From: Streptomyces anulatus
Lineage (GTDB): Bacteria > Actinomycetota > Actinomycetes > Streptomycetales > Streptomycetaceae
Direction: 5' to 3'
Assembly (NCBI RefSeq): GCF_000721175.1
Contig: NZ_JOEZ01000007.1
Coordinates: 310,001-374,000, forward strand
Length of the DNA stretch: 64,000 bases
In this document: in pieces, positions 15,534-24,070 of the stretch
How the letters are laid out: every line of letters begins with the position of its first letter
How positions within the stretch are numbered: position 1 is the first letter of the stretch
Notes under the pieces: model-generated
What the model saw: only the letters and a program-made list of their open reading frames with translations
The model's database searches: none
What the model was told of the DNA's origin: nothing
Made by a program: the position numbers and the translations under genes

Positions 15534-16691
15534 ATGCGCGTGCTGTACCTGTTGAACATCTCCAACCCCGACCGGTTGTCTGCGGACTCCGGCTGGATCT
15601 TCGCGGACCTGCTCGCCCCGGCCCTGGCCGACGCCGGGGCTGAGGTGACCGTCGCGGCCCCGGCTGCGGCCGGGGATACCCGCTGCGGCTTCCACCGAAC
15701 GAAGGTGCCCGGAACGAAGTACCGGGCCCGGTTCTCGGCAGACATCGACGAGTTGGTGACACTGATCCGGGCGGAGAAGCCGGATGTGGTCGTGGCCAAC
15801 CAGATCGAGGAGGCCCCGGCGGTCCGCACGGCCCTGCTGGAGGCCGGATCGGGCGCCCTTCTGGCCGGGTACTGCCACTACCTGCCGTTCTCGTTCGCCG
15901 GCGGCGGGCAGCTGCTGGTCGACCCGTCCCTGGACGACGCGGGGCTCGGGCGGCCGGTGCTGCTGTCGTTCGCCGCCGGGCTGGCGGCCTGTGACCGGGT
16001 GATGGTCCACTCCTCCACGGCCGCCTCCTGGGTGTCGGCCGCCGCCGCCCGGATGACGGTGGACCTGGGCGACCGGCTGCGGGTGGTGCCCGCGCCGCGT
16101 GACGAGCGCCTGGTCCGCGACCCCGACACAACCCTGCCCGCCTCCGGCGGCGGGGCCATCGGGATCTACAACCACCGGCTGTACGCGCACTACGGCACCG
16201 GGGAGTTCGTGAACCTGGCCCGCGAACTCAGCGACTCGGGCACGGTGCGGCTTCGGGTGATGGACCTGTTCGGCCAGCGCCGGGCCGAGCGGAAGGGGCT
16301 GGACGACAGCCCCGAGAAGATGCGGGACCAGCTCGCCGCCCTGCCGCACGTCCAGGTCGTCTCCGACCGGGGAGACCGCGTCCGCTACAAGAACCTGCTG
16401 GCCGGCGCCCGTTTCGGCATCGCCCCGTTCAGGCCCGGCTGCCCCTGGTCGATGAGCGTGATCGACTGCCAGGGCATGGGCCTGCCGGTCATCTCGCCCC
16501 GGCTGGGCTGGCTGGCCGAGCACATCGACTCCGAGCTGTGCTTCACCACTGCCGCCGAGGCCGTCGCCCTGGCCGAACGACTGGCCACGGACGACGAGTT
16601 CCACGCCCTGCACGCCAAGCGGGCCCACGCCTCCACCGCCGACTTCACCCCTGCCCTGGTCGCCGCCCGCTACCTGGAGGCCCTCTCATGA
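15534..16691 (+). CDS. Glycosyltransferase, GT-B fold (GT4-like)
   Basis: A 385-residue protein with the two-domain GT-B layout. It starts with MRVLYLLNIS and a Gly/Ser-rich turn (SADSGWIFADLLAPALADAG), and has IRAEKPDVVVANQIEEAP in the N-terminal domain. The C-terminal half has AIGIYNHRLYAHYGTGEFVN at the start of the nucleotide-sugar domain and CPWSMSVIDCQGMGLPVISP, the equivalent of the GT4 E-x7-E region where Asp replaces the usual second Glu. The acceptor is unknown. It is the first gene of a cassette in which the stop overlaps the next start (ATGA). No signal peptide or membrane segment is visible, so it works in the cytoplasm. Confidence 0.8.
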   Translation: MRVLYLLNISNPDRLSADSGWIFADLLAPALADAGAEVTVAAPAAAGDTRCGFHRTKVPGTKYRARFSADIDELVTLIRAEKPDVVVANQIEEAPAVRTALLEAGSGALLAGYCHYLPFSFAGGGQLLVDPSLDDAGLGRPVLLSFAAGLAACDRVMVHSSTAASWVSAAAARMTVDLGDRLRVVPAPRDERLVRDPDTTLPASGGGAIGIYNHRLYAHYGTGEFVNLARELSDSGTVRLRVMDLFGQRRAERKGLDDSPEKMRDQLAALPHVQVVSDRGDRVRYKNLLAGARFGIAPFRPGCPWSMSVIDCQGMGLPVISPRLGWLAEHIDSELCFTTAAEAVALAERLATDDEFHALHAKRAHASTADFTPALVAARYLEALS

Positions 16692-17392
16692 CCAACTTCG
16701 ACGCGGTCTTCCTGTCGTACGACGAGCCGATGGCCAACTCCCTGCACTCCCGCCTTCAGCGGACGCTCGGCGGCACAGTCAAGCGCCTGCACGGTGTGCA
16801 CGGGATGCGCCGGGCCTACCGGCTGGGCGCCGAGGTCGTCGAGCGCGAGCAGTTCTTCCTCGCCGATGGTGACTTCGCCATCGGCACCGACTTCGACCCG
16901 GCGGCCGTCGAGCCGCTGGACGAGGGCATCTCCATGCGGGTGTGGCGTGCGGTCAACCCGGTCAACGGCCTGACCTACGGCTACGGCGGGCTGAAGCTGA
17001 TCCGCCGTAGTGCCCTGCGGGAGATGGGCGAGGTCGTGGACGTGCTGGCCGCCCTGCCGGGCCGGATCGAGTTCGCCCCGCAGACCGCCGGGATCACACG
17101 GTTCAATCAGAGCCCCTTCCACGCCTGGAAGGCCGGGTTCCGCGAGTGCGCGATGCTCTCCCGCGGCAGCGAGTACGGCATGGGTGACGACGACGCCCAC
17201 CAGCGCGTCGAGGCATGGACCCTCAGCCGCAGCGGCGAGTTCGCCGCCTACGCCGCCGCCGGGGCCCGGGAGGGCGTCACCTTCGCCCGCCAGACCGCGC
17301 GCGACCCGCAGCAATTCGATCACCTCAACAACCCCACCTGGCTGCGGGAGAGGTTCACCGCCGCCCACGGGGACCAGGCGGTCTCGGGATGA
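16688..17392 (+). CDS. Glycosyltransferase-like protein with SYDEP and DGD motifs
   Basis: A 234-residue protein beginning MTNFDAVFLSYDEPMANSLH. It then has TVKRLHGVHGMRRAYRLGAE and FFLADGDFAIG, a DxD-type motif followed by an aromatic. This arrangement (YDEP, xVxGxxxA, DGD) is shared by a group of GT-A-like proteins found in island and phage clusters; the DGD would bind the metal and nucleotide sugar. A later FNQSPFHAWKAGFRECAMLS and RVEAWTLSRSGEFAAYAAAG are recognisable as conserved in the group but unassigned. It overlaps both neighbours by 4 bp (ATGA each time), so the products are made together. The specific sugar is unknown. Confidence 0.65.
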   Translation: MTNFDAVFLSYDEPMANSLHSRLQRTLGGTVKRLHGVHGMRRAYRLGAEVVEREQFFLADGDFAIGTDFDPAAVEPLDEGISMRVWRAVNPVNGLTYGYGGLKLIRRSALREMGEVVDVLAALPGRIEFAPQTAGITRFNQSPFHAWKAGFRECAMLSRGSEYGMGDDDAHQRVEAWTLSRSGEFAAYAAAGAREGVTFARQTARDPQQFDHLNNPTWLRERFTAAHGDQAVSG

Positions 17393-18621
17393 CCGGTCCG
17401 CTCGTGCTCATCGAGCCGTACGCCGCCCGCCTGGGCGGGCACCACCAGCGCACGCTGGTGGCCCTCGCCCACGCCCGACCCGGCAGCCTCGTCATCGCCC
17501 CGCACGGAATCACCCGCGAGACGGTGGCGGCCCTGCGGGAGGCGGGTGCCCCACTGGTGACCGCACCGACCGGGCTCCCGGCTGCCGTCCTGCTGGCCAC
17601 CTCCCGTCTCGCAGCCGGGCTGTCGGCGGCCGGGCAGCGGGCCTTCCGGTCGCGCCGCTGGCCCCGCCTCGTGCGGCGACTGCCGCACCAGATCACCCTG
17701 ATCGCCCGCTGCTTCACGGAGGCGTCCGCGCTGCGGTGTGCCCGCCGCCTGGAACCGCATGACCCGGTGGTGATCCTGACCGCGAGCGAGGCCCTGCACG
17801 GGGCCGCCGCACTCCTCGGCGGCCAGAGGCACCTTCGGTTCATCCACGAGGCCGTGACCACCGAGGACACCGTCGTGCGGCTGCTCGGTCGGCTTGCCCG
17901 CCGGGGTGAGCAACGGGTGATCGCGGTGTATCCGACCCAGGCCGTCGGGGATCAGTTCGCCGCGGCATTCCCCCACCTGCCCGCGGTGGTGCGGGCCTTC
18001 TCGGTCGACGATGGCTGCCGCCTGACTGACGCTGAACGAGACGGCGGCCGCACTGCGTTCGACATTCCCGCCGCCGATGCGGCGGTGTGCCTGGTGGGCG
18101 GCTGGTGGCCGTACAAGGACATCGACGTCATCGACGCCGCCCTGGCCCGGCTGCAGGAGCCCCTGCACCTGCTGGTGGTGGGCGAACCGCTCGACGAAGC
18201 CGTACTCGAGCGGTGGCGGGCCCGGCCCCAGCTCCGCCTGCACACCGTGCCCGGTCCTGTCGCCGAGAGCCTGCTGCGGCTGGTCTACGGCGCCGCCGAC
18301 GCTGCCCTGGTCGCCCGCCGGCCCGGGGTCGGTAAGGAGTCCGGGCTCGTGATGGACGCCGCCCGCCTCGGCGTCTCCCTGATCGTCTCCGACCACGACC
18401 CCGCCCTCACCAGCCGTCTGCACGGTCGGCCCTGGGCCCTGACCTTCACCGCTGGCGATCCGGACGGGCTTGCCGCCGCCCTGCACGCCCTCATCCGCCA
18501 GCCGCTCAAGTCACCCGGACCCGAGGCGCCCGGCCTGGTGGGGATGTGGACCGCCGACGAGCAGGCCGACTTCCTCACCCGAACCTTTAGCTCGTTCACG
18601 GCCAAGGAGTCCCGATGCTGA
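17389..18621 (+). CDS. Glycosyltransferase, GT-B fold (GT4-like)
   Basis: A 410-residue protein starting MTGPLVLIEPYAARLGGHHQ, where the GGHH turn is the usual nucleotide-sugar enzyme N-terminus (a GG-x-x dipeptide near strand 1). The N-terminal domain has VVILTASEALHGAAALLGGQ. The C-terminal domain starts with AAVCLVGGWWPYKDIDVIDA and continues with LHLLVVGEPLDEAVLERW; further on, AAVALVARRPGVGKESGLVMD-like sequence (ALVARRPGVGKESGLVMDA) occupies the GT4 donor-site region, with E then D in the ExxxxxxxE position. Translation overlaps the previous gene by 4 bp and the next by 7 bp. It is one of two GT-B enzymes in the cassette, which suggests successive addition of two sugars. Confidence 0.8.
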   Translation: MTGPLVLIEPYAARLGGHHQRTLVALAHARPGSLVIAPHGITRETVAALREAGAPLVTAPTGLPAAVLLATSRLAAGLSAAGQRAFRSRRWPRLVRRLPHQITLIARCFTEASALRCARRLEPHDPVVILTASEALHGAAALLGGQRHLRFIHEAVTTEDTVVRLLGRLARRGEQRVIAVYPTQAVGDQFAAAFPHLPAVVRAFSVDDGCRLTDAERDGGRTAFDIPAADAAVCLVGGWWPYKDIDVIDAALARLQEPLHLLVVGEPLDEAVLERWRARPQLRLHTVPGPVAESLLRLVYGAADAALVARRPGVGKESGLVMDAARLGVSLIVSDHDPALTSRLHGRPWALTFTAGDPDGLAAALHALIRQPLKSPGPEAPGLVGMWTADEQADFLTRTFSSFTAKESRC

Positions 18622-19481
18622 GCATGCCTCCCGTCCTGATCGCCGTCATCGGCCCGGTCGAGCCTGCGATCCTGGCCGCCTGGGTCCGCCACTACCGGTG
18701 GTTGGGCGTCGAGCGGTTCCTGATCGCCTTCCACTTCCCCGACCATGTCCCCGACGCCCAGCGGCACGAGCTCCAGGCCGCCTGCCGCGAACTCGGCATA
18801 GTCCCCACCGGCACCAGCAGCGGCCCGTGGCACGAACACACCAACACCCAACTCCGCGACGCCCTGCGTCACCGGGCCGGTCCCGGCTGGCACCTGCTCG
18901 CCGACGCCGACGAGTTCCAGCAGTACCCCGCCCCACTCTCCGAAGTGATCGCCCAGGCCGAGAAGTCCGGAAACCGTGTGGTGGGCGGGCTGATGCTCGA
19001 TCGGGTCGCCGCGAGCGGACGCCTCACCGTTTGGCGGCCCGAAGGCGGCCTCGACCTGGCCTATCCCCTCGGCGGCCACCTCACCCACCGGCTTCTGCAC
19101 GGCGACCCGAGAAAGATCGTCCTCGCCCGGCACGACGTCACCGTGTCCTCCGGCAACCACCGCTCTCCCGGCCACCGGCCGGACGCGGACCGCATCTGCG
19201 CGGTTCACCATTTCAAGTGGCGCTCAGGCGTCCTGGACGACCTCCGCCGCCGCATCCAGCACTTCACCTCAGGCGCCTGGCAGGAACACACCCCGGCCGT
19301 CCGCGACGAGGCCAGCCGTCTGCTGACCCACGTCGGCCAGCACGGAGGCGTGATCAACACCAGCGATCCACGGTTCGCCTTCCGCCGGGTGAGCCTGGAC
19401 CGGATGCCCTTCGGCTGGCCGGCCGAGGCCCGCAACGTCTTCACCACCTGGCGTCCGCACGCCCACAGCGGCCAGGATTGA
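18615..19481 (+). CDS. Glycosyltransferase family 2-like protein (Glyco_tranf_2_4 type)
   Basis: A 288-residue GT-A protein. It begins with VLIAVIGPVEPAILAAWVRH and YRWLGVERFLIAFHF, the family's WxxHYxxLGxxxxxI pattern, and has the donor-binding motif WHLLADADEFQQY, a D-x-D-E motif at about residue 96. A late GGHLTHRLLHGDPRKIVLAR and VHHFKWRS complete the catalytic domain. I kept the ATG at 18615 because AAGGAG lies four bases upstream; a second ATG nine bases later has poor spacing. It overlaps the preceding gene by 7 bp and is followed after 48 bp by the kinase gene. The family includes enzymes that modify glycans and small molecules; the substrate is unknown. Confidence 0.82.
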   Translation: MLSMPPVLIAVIGPVEPAILAAWVRHYRWLGVERFLIAFHFPDHVPDAQRHELQAACRELGIVPTGTSSGPWHEHTNTQLRDALRHRAGPGWHLLADADEFQQYPAPLSEVIAQAEKSGNRVVGGLMLDRVAASGRLTVWRPEGGLDLAYPLGGHLTHRLLHGDPRKIVLARHDVTVSSGNHRSPGHRPDADRICAVHHFKWRSGVLDDLRRRIQHFTSGAWQEHTPAVRDEASRLLTHVGQHGGVINTSDPRFAFRRVSLDRMPFGWPAEARNVFTTWRPHAHSGQD

Positions 19482-19529
19482 CAGGCAGCCCCCGCGCTCG
19501 CGGACAGCACGTCGCGGAAGGATGACCAC

Positions 19530-20054
19530 ATGCCCCTCGCCGTACTCCTGGCCGGCCTCACCGGCTCCGGGAAGACCACCGTCGCCCAGGCCCTAGCCGA
19601 CCGCGGCTACACCCGCCTGTCCGTCGACGAGGAGGTCCACCGCCTCCACGGCCGGTACGGCGTGGACTACCCCGAGCACACCTACTTCGAGCGCGAACGG
19701 CCCGTGGTCGATGCGATCCGAGAACGGTTCACCAAGGAGATCGAAGCCGGGAACGACGTCGTCCTGGACCACGGCCTGTGGCGCCTCAGCGAGCGCGACG
19801 CCTGGCGGCAGGCCGCCCGCGAGGCGGGCGGCCTGCCTGTCGTGGTCTACCTCCCCACCGACCGCGAAGAGCTCCTACGGCGCCTGGTCGAGCGCAACCA
19901 GCGTGAGGACGCCAACGCCCTGACCGTCACCCCCGAAGCCCTCGACGACTTCTTCGCCCGCTTCGACCCCCCGGCCGACGACGAAGATGTGATCCCCTAC
20001 ACCGGGGACCTGGACGCGCTCGTGACGGCACTCACCGCCGCCCGGGGGCGGTAA
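19530..20054 (+). CDS. P-loop kinase (AAA_33/zeta-toxin-like)
   Basis: A 174-residue nucleotide-binding protein with Walker A VLLAGLTGSGKTTVAQAL near the N-terminus and the switch-like DVVLDHGLWRLSERDAWR, where DHG with a downstream RxxR is typical of small-molecule kinases of the zeta-toxin/chloramphenicol-phosphotransferase group. The lid region has LLRRLVERNQRED. The likely reaction is ATP-dependent phosphorylation of a sugar, nucleoside or antibiotic. A ribosome-binding site AAGGA precedes the ATG. It closes the glycosyltransferase operon, 48 bp behind the last transferase, so it probably activates or inactivates a sugar-bearing substrate of that pathway. No toxin or antitoxin partner is next to it. 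Confidence 0.75.
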   Translation: MPLAVLLAGLTGSGKTTVAQALADRGYTRLSVDEEVHRLHGRYGVDYPEHTYFERERPVVDAIRERFTKEIEAGNDVVLDHGLWRLSERDAWRQAAREAGGLPVVVYLPTDREELLRRLVERNQREDANALTVTPEALDDFFARFDPPADDEDVIPYTGDLDALVTALTAARGR

Positions 20055-20078
20055 GACGGGGCCTCGGTGCCGGAGCCG

Positions 20079-20561
20079 TCAGCTGCACGAACCGTACGGG
20101 GCCGTACCGCTGCGGGCGGCGGGCAGGCTGCGGACACTTCCGGCGCCAGCAGCCTGCTCCCGCAGGCGCTCGATCTCCTCGTGCTGGGCGGCCAGCCGGG
20201 AAATCGCGAGGGTCTTGAAGGCCGTGAGCTCGGCGAGATCCGCGTCCCGTTCGGCGACCCGTTCCTTCAGCTCGGCGACCCGGGCCTTCAGTCGCTCGAT
20301 CTGGGATGTCCTGGGGTCCGTGACGGTCCCGGCCGCCTGGGCGTCCTTCACCCGCCGTTCGAACTCCTCCGCGAGGTGTTGGTAAGGGCCGGGTCGTTCT
20401 CCCTTCGGGTAGAAGCCGGTGCGAGTCACACCGGCCTCGACTGCCAAAGTCTTGAGGTCACACCCGCCGCCCGGCGGGATCGCTCCGGCCAGCAGCCGGT
20501 CCATCGCCGCCCGGATCGCTGCTTCGTTCCGGGCGCGGGTCTCTGTTGTCAGACGTCCCAT
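20079..20561 (-). CDS. DUF6262-type Tn554 TnpC-like protein
   Basis: A 160-residue helical protein beginning MGRLTTETRARNEAAIRAAM, with a helix-turn-helix-like stretch (LKTLAVEAGVTRTGFYPKGE) and a long C-terminal coiled coil (QIERLKARVAELKERVAERD and following). It is the partner protein that normally lies directly after the large recombinase in Tn554-like actinobacterial elements (TnpC role). Here it follows the recombinase fragment with a 1-bp gap. The reading frame itself looks intact, although its recombinase is truncated, so it is probably no longer functional in transposition. Confidence 0.7.
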   Translation of the reverse strand: MGRLTTETRARNEAAIRAAMDRLLAGAIPPGGGCDLKTLAVEAGVTRTGFYPKGERPGPYQHLAEEFERRVKDAQAAGTVTDPRTSQIERLKARVAELKERVAERDADLAELTAFKTLAISRLAAQHEEIERLREQAAGAGSVRSLPAARSGTAPYGSCS

Positions 20562-20562
20562 C

Positions 20563-21219
20563 TCAGCCCTCCGTCCCGGCCGCGGCTGTCGGGCCCCCGC
20601 TGGCGGCGTCGATGTCCGTGAGGACCTTCTCCGCGCGGGCCAGCTCCGCCTCCAGCCGAGCGCGTTCGGCCTTCTGCCCGCGTCCCAGCATCCCGATGAA
20701 CACCTTGTTCTGCTCGACGGTCTTCTCCCAGACCGGGCGATGGCGGGGGTGATGGGTGGCCTGCGGGCAGCGAGCCGAGTCGCACATGCCGATCAGCGGC
20801 CGGTCTGCGGTTGGTGTCCCCGCGAGTTTCAGACACAGAGCCTTGGCGGGGTCGGCGAACCAGCAGTAGTTCGCGGTCCCCAGGTGCAGGGTCTTGGCCC
20901 GTTTCGTGAGCATGCCACGGACCTGCTGATCGTTGGTGATCACGTTCGGTGCTGTCTGGAGCGCGTCGTCGAGCTTGCCGTCCACGCTCCGGAAGAACCC
21001 CACCAGGTCACGGGCCCCAGGACCGGACGGCTTGATCCCTGCGCGGGCGTTCTCCCACTCCTCGGTGACGATAGCGAGGTTCCGCTCCTCCTCCTCCTCC
21101 TTGCCGCCCTCCGCGAGGAATCGCGACTGCGATCCGCCGGGACGGTTCGCGTAGCCCTCGGTGGTGACGACCGACACATGCTTCAGGTGGATCTTCGCCC
21201 CCAGATCACCACCAGCCAC
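20563..21219 (-). pseudogene. C-terminal fragment of a Tn554-like tyrosine recombinase
   Basis: The frame encodes the last 218 residues of a large site-specific recombinase: GDLGAKIHLKHVSVVTTEGY, where the Tyr is the expected nucleophile, then the C-terminal zinc-finger-like part with YCWFADPAKALCLKLAGT and IGMCDSARCPQATHHPRHRP. Everything upstream of about 21215, including the catalytic Arg and His regions, is absent, and no real start codon with a ribosome-binding site exists. On the other side of the break lies a fragment of an unrelated gene on the opposite strand, so the recombinase was cut by a deletion or rearrangement. It is adjacent to the TnpC-like gene. Confidence 0.75.
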
Positions 21220-21452
21220 CCCGACGGCTACCTCTGGAAACCGACCACGTCGACACGTGGCTCGGCAGAGCCACCGCTGTCTGGATCGACGACGACTTCA
21301 GCACCCTCGACCACGCCTGGGCGGCGGAGCGCACCGCCAGGGGAATGCCGACCCTCATCGTTCAGCCCGACCCACATCTCGGGCTGCAGCCCGAGCACCT
21401 GACCGAGCTCACGACATGGGTCTCGCAGTTACCCACAGCCCGCGCCGTCTGA
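21213..21452 (+). pseudogene. C-terminal fragment of a HAD-type hydrolase-like protein
   Basis: In the plus frame ending at TGA 21450-21452 the translation reads HVDTWLGRATAVWIDDDFST, then [20 protein letters not shown] and [20 protein letters not shown]. This is the C-terminal third of a Streptomyces secondary HAD-like family in which VWIDDD carries the conserved acidic pair. The N-terminal nucleophile region is missing and there is no start. The fragment begins where the recombinase fragment on the other strand ends, so both were joined by one event. A hairpin directly follows the stop. Confidence 0.6.
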
Positions 21453-21456
21453 CGAC

Positions 21457-21491
21457 TGATGCCAACGCTGCCACGAGCAGCGAGGGCATCA
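21457..21491 (+). terminator. Hairpin after the HAD fragment
   Basis: TGATGCC (21457-21463) pairs with GGCATCA (21485-21491) and GCTGC (21467-21471) with GCAGC (21477-21481), giving a long stem with a small internal loop. It starts 5 bp after the stop codon, so it is probably the original terminator of the hydrolase gene. Confidence 0.5.
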
Positions 21492-21576
21492 GAGTGTTGC
21501 TCGAGCGTGAGCCGTCTACGGTCTGTGGCAGGGATCGGCACTCCTGAATGTCGGAGTCGGCTGGAACACTGCGGCC

Positions 21577-23001
21577 GTGATCAACGAAACAACCCCGAAC
21601 CTTCCCTATGCTCCCGCCGACTCCCTGCCACCCGCAGCACAGGCCGAGCTCGCCGACACCGCCTGGGAGGAGCTGCCGCACGTCTGTACGGGCCAGCACA
21701 GTGTGCGGGACACACCGGACATCCTCGGCGCTGTGCTCGCCACCGACCCGGCCCGCCGGGTGCGGGCTGTGGAAGACCTGTATCGGCTGCTCCTCAATCG
21801 GGAGCAGGTTTTTTCGGCGTCCGCTCCGGCGGCCTTGGTCCTCGCTCGTCTTCTTGACGATCCGCGCACCCTCGCCGAAGACCGGTGGGAGCGCAGGGCC
21901 GACCGGCGGTCGCTTCGCGCCGAACTGCTGAACTGGCTTGCTTCGTTCGCCGACATCACCCGCCTGGACGTCGAAGACGGCGTCGGCACGGCGCAAGATC
22001 TGGCTGCCGCCCGTGCGGCAAGGCCAATACTCCACGACCGCATCGCGGATTTCTGCGACGACGACGATCCACTGGTGAGGGAGGCCGCGCTTGCGGCTAC
22101 AGCCCTGCTCCTGGCCGACCCCGCCCTCACCTCGTCCGTACCTCGATACGCCCCCGCCATCCGCGAGGTCCTTGCCGTGAGCGCGGACTCGTACTACCGG
22201 TGGATCGCCCGGGAACGGCTGGCCGCCTGGGGAGAGGATGTCACCGATCTCGTCACTGCGGAGGAGGAGCGCCGCGCAGCCCTGGACCGGGCAGGCGAGT
22301 TGGCGGATGACCCATTCGGCCGAGACCAGGAGCAGGCGATCCGCTGGCTGGAAGAGCAACCCGGGGACACCGCGGCTCCGGGACGACTCGGCCGCCAGCG
22401 TGAGGACCGGACCGCGCCCACACAGGCTCCGCACGAGTCGGCACCCGAGCCGCCCGTGGCCACTTCGGGGAGCGAGGCGGGGTACCGGGGCCCGTGGCGA
22501 ATCGCCAGGGAGGAGGAGCGCGCCGAGTGGACGTTCACGCCGTATGTAGGAGTCGGCCCCCTGCACTTCGGGATGACCTTGGAGGAGATCACCAATGCCC
22601 TCGGCGAAGGACCGGTCGTCCCGTCCTACTCCCATCACGGCGAAGGCCAACAGCTCAACTACGCTGATTTCGTCGAGATTGGGATTAGAGCCCTTTTCCA
22701 GGCAGGCCGCCTGGGGTGTGTCGCCGTGGACGCCCTCACCGGCCCCCAGGTGAGACTGGACGCAGCCCCGCTGACCGGCTGCGCGCCTTCCCACGTGGAG
22801 GACTGGCTCGTCCACCGCACGACACTGCGGCCCGGCAGCCTGACGTACAGCCCCGCCGCCGATCCGGTCTTCGCCGACCTCGGCCTGGCGATCCGGTCCC
22901 AGCGGGCCGGCGACGTCGTCCTGACCCGACCGCTCTTCCTGCTCCATGACTGGCTTGACCTGTGGCATTCGCTGCCCAGCGAGGAGTGGAACTGCGCCTA
23001 A
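21577..23001 (+). CDS. HEAT-like repeat protein with a C-terminal GPLxFGM domain
   Basis: A 474-residue protein that I cannot name. Residues about 30-230 are helical with repeat-like pairs ([40 protein letters not shown]), which suggests HEAT/armadillo repeats. A charged, Pro-rich linker (about 250-300) joins a second domain beginning [20 protein letters not shown], then [20 protein letters not shown], a beta-rich unit seen in immunity-like and SMI1-associated proteins with the start VGxLxFGM. No signal peptide or membrane helix is seen. The GTG start has no strong ribosome-binding site, so the true start is uncertain. The gene lies alone between a HAD fragment and an integrase pseudogene. 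Confidence 0.6.
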   Translation: MINETTPNLPYAPADSLPPAAQAELADTAWEELPHVCTGQHSVRDTPDILGAVLATDPARRVRAVEDLYRLLLNREQVFSASAPAALVLARLLDDPRTLAEDRWERRADRRSLRAELLNWLASFADITRLDVEDGVGTAQDLAAARAARPILHDRIADFCDDDDPLVREAALAATALLLADPALTSSVPRYAPAIREVLAVSADSYYRWIARERLAAWGEDVTDLVTAEEERRAALDRAGELADDPFGRDQEQAIRWLEEQPGDTAAPGRLGRQREDRTAPTQAPHESAPEPPVATSGSEAGYRGPWRIAREEERAEWTFTPYVGVGPLHFGMTLEEITNALGEGPVVPSYSHHGEGQQLNYADFVEIGIRALFQAGRLGCVAVDALTGPQVRLDAAPLTGCAPSHVEDWLVHRTTLRPGSLTYSPAADPVFADLGLAIRSQRAGDVVLTRPLFLLHDWLDLWHSLPSEEWNCA

Positions 23002-23062
23002 AAGGCGTGGCGAGAGCACTGACCAGGCCGTCAGCGGTGCCGACTGCGCTCTTCGGGCCTGA

Positions 23063-24063
23063 TGGCGGGCCCGCTACCGTGACCTTGACGGCAAGGAGCA
23101 CGCCCGCCACTTCGACCGGAAGCTCGACGCACAGCGCTGGCTCGACGAAGTCACGACCAGCGTGGTCACCGGTCAGTACGTCGACCCGCGCGCCGGCCGC
23201 ATCACGTTTCAGAAGTACGCCGAGAGGTGGCAGGGCTCGCTCATCGCGAACGAGGCGGGTGAGCGCATCACCGACAACGCGCTCCGGCTCCACCTCGTAC
23301 CGGCGTTGGGCGCCCGCTCACTGGCGGCGATCCGCCGCAACGACATACAGGTGCTCTTCAAGCACCTGTCCGACCAACTCGGCCCCGGCAGCGTCCGGAA
23401 CATCCACGACGTGCCCGTGCGCCTCCTGACGGCGGCCGTGGACGACAAGGTCATCGCCTCCAGTCCGTGCCGCCGGATCACCCTTCCGGTCATGCCGGAC
23501 GAGGAGGTCACCCCGCCCACCGTCGCCCAGGTCGAGGCGATGGCGCGCGTGATGCCGCCCTACATCCGCGCGGCCGTCGTCGTGCTCGCCGGTTCAGGCT
23601 TGCGCATAGGTGAGTTGCTGGGCCTGAAGGTGTCGGACATCGACTTCAAGGCCGGCAGCATTCGCGTGGAGCGGCAGCGGCTCCAGTGAGGGAAGGTCGG
23701 TCCGCCGAAGACCGCCAAGTCCCGGCGGACGGTTCCGGTGGGAGAGGTCGTCACCGACGCGCTCCTCGGGCACCTCGCCACGCGCCCGTCCGCGGAGTAG
23801 CTGTTCACGATGGAGGAGGGGGAACCGCTCAACTACCGGGCTTCTACGCGTCCGCGCTCATCGCAGGCGGGGCGAGCGTGAAGCAGGTCCAGATGGTCCT
23901 CGGCCACGCGTCCGCCGTCATCACGCTGCGGATCTACGTGCACCTGTGGCCGGGGGAAGAAGACCGCACCCGGTCCGTGATGGACGCCGTTTTCGGCGGC
24001 CTGCGGACCGGGTGCGGACCGGTAGGCGAAACGACCAGCGAAACCGCAGGTCAGACCGCCTAG
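23063..24063 (+). pseudogene. Degenerate tyrosine integrase
   Basis: The N-terminal arm-binding region is recognisable (RARYRDLDGKEHARHFDRKL) but sits behind an in-frame TGA at 23060 and has no start. The core-binding domain and first catalytic box follow (AAVVVLAGSGLRIGELLGLK, with the first Arg of the R-H-R-Y set). At 23687-23689 the frame stops with TGA; shifting frame reads on (PPKTAKSRRTVPVGEVV) to another stop near 23798. The segment that should carry H-x-x-R is missing: sequence jumps to FYASALIAGGASVKQVQMVL and HASAVITLRIYVHLWPGEED, the last box with the Tyr nucleophile. The gene has therefore suffered stops, a frameshift and an internal deletion. It ends 7 bp from the sodN stop codon. 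Confidence 0.85.
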
Positions 24064-24070
24064 CCGTAGG

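Noticed and set aside
19530..20054. Zeta toxin of a toxin-antitoxin pair
   Set aside because: No antitoxin gene is adjacent and the gene is the last member of the glycosyltransferase operon; a small-molecule kinase fits better.
15387..20078. Polyketide, peptide or classic sugar biosynthesis cluster
   Set aside because: No synthase, carrier protein, sugar-nucleotide enzyme or transporter gene is present among the cassette genes.
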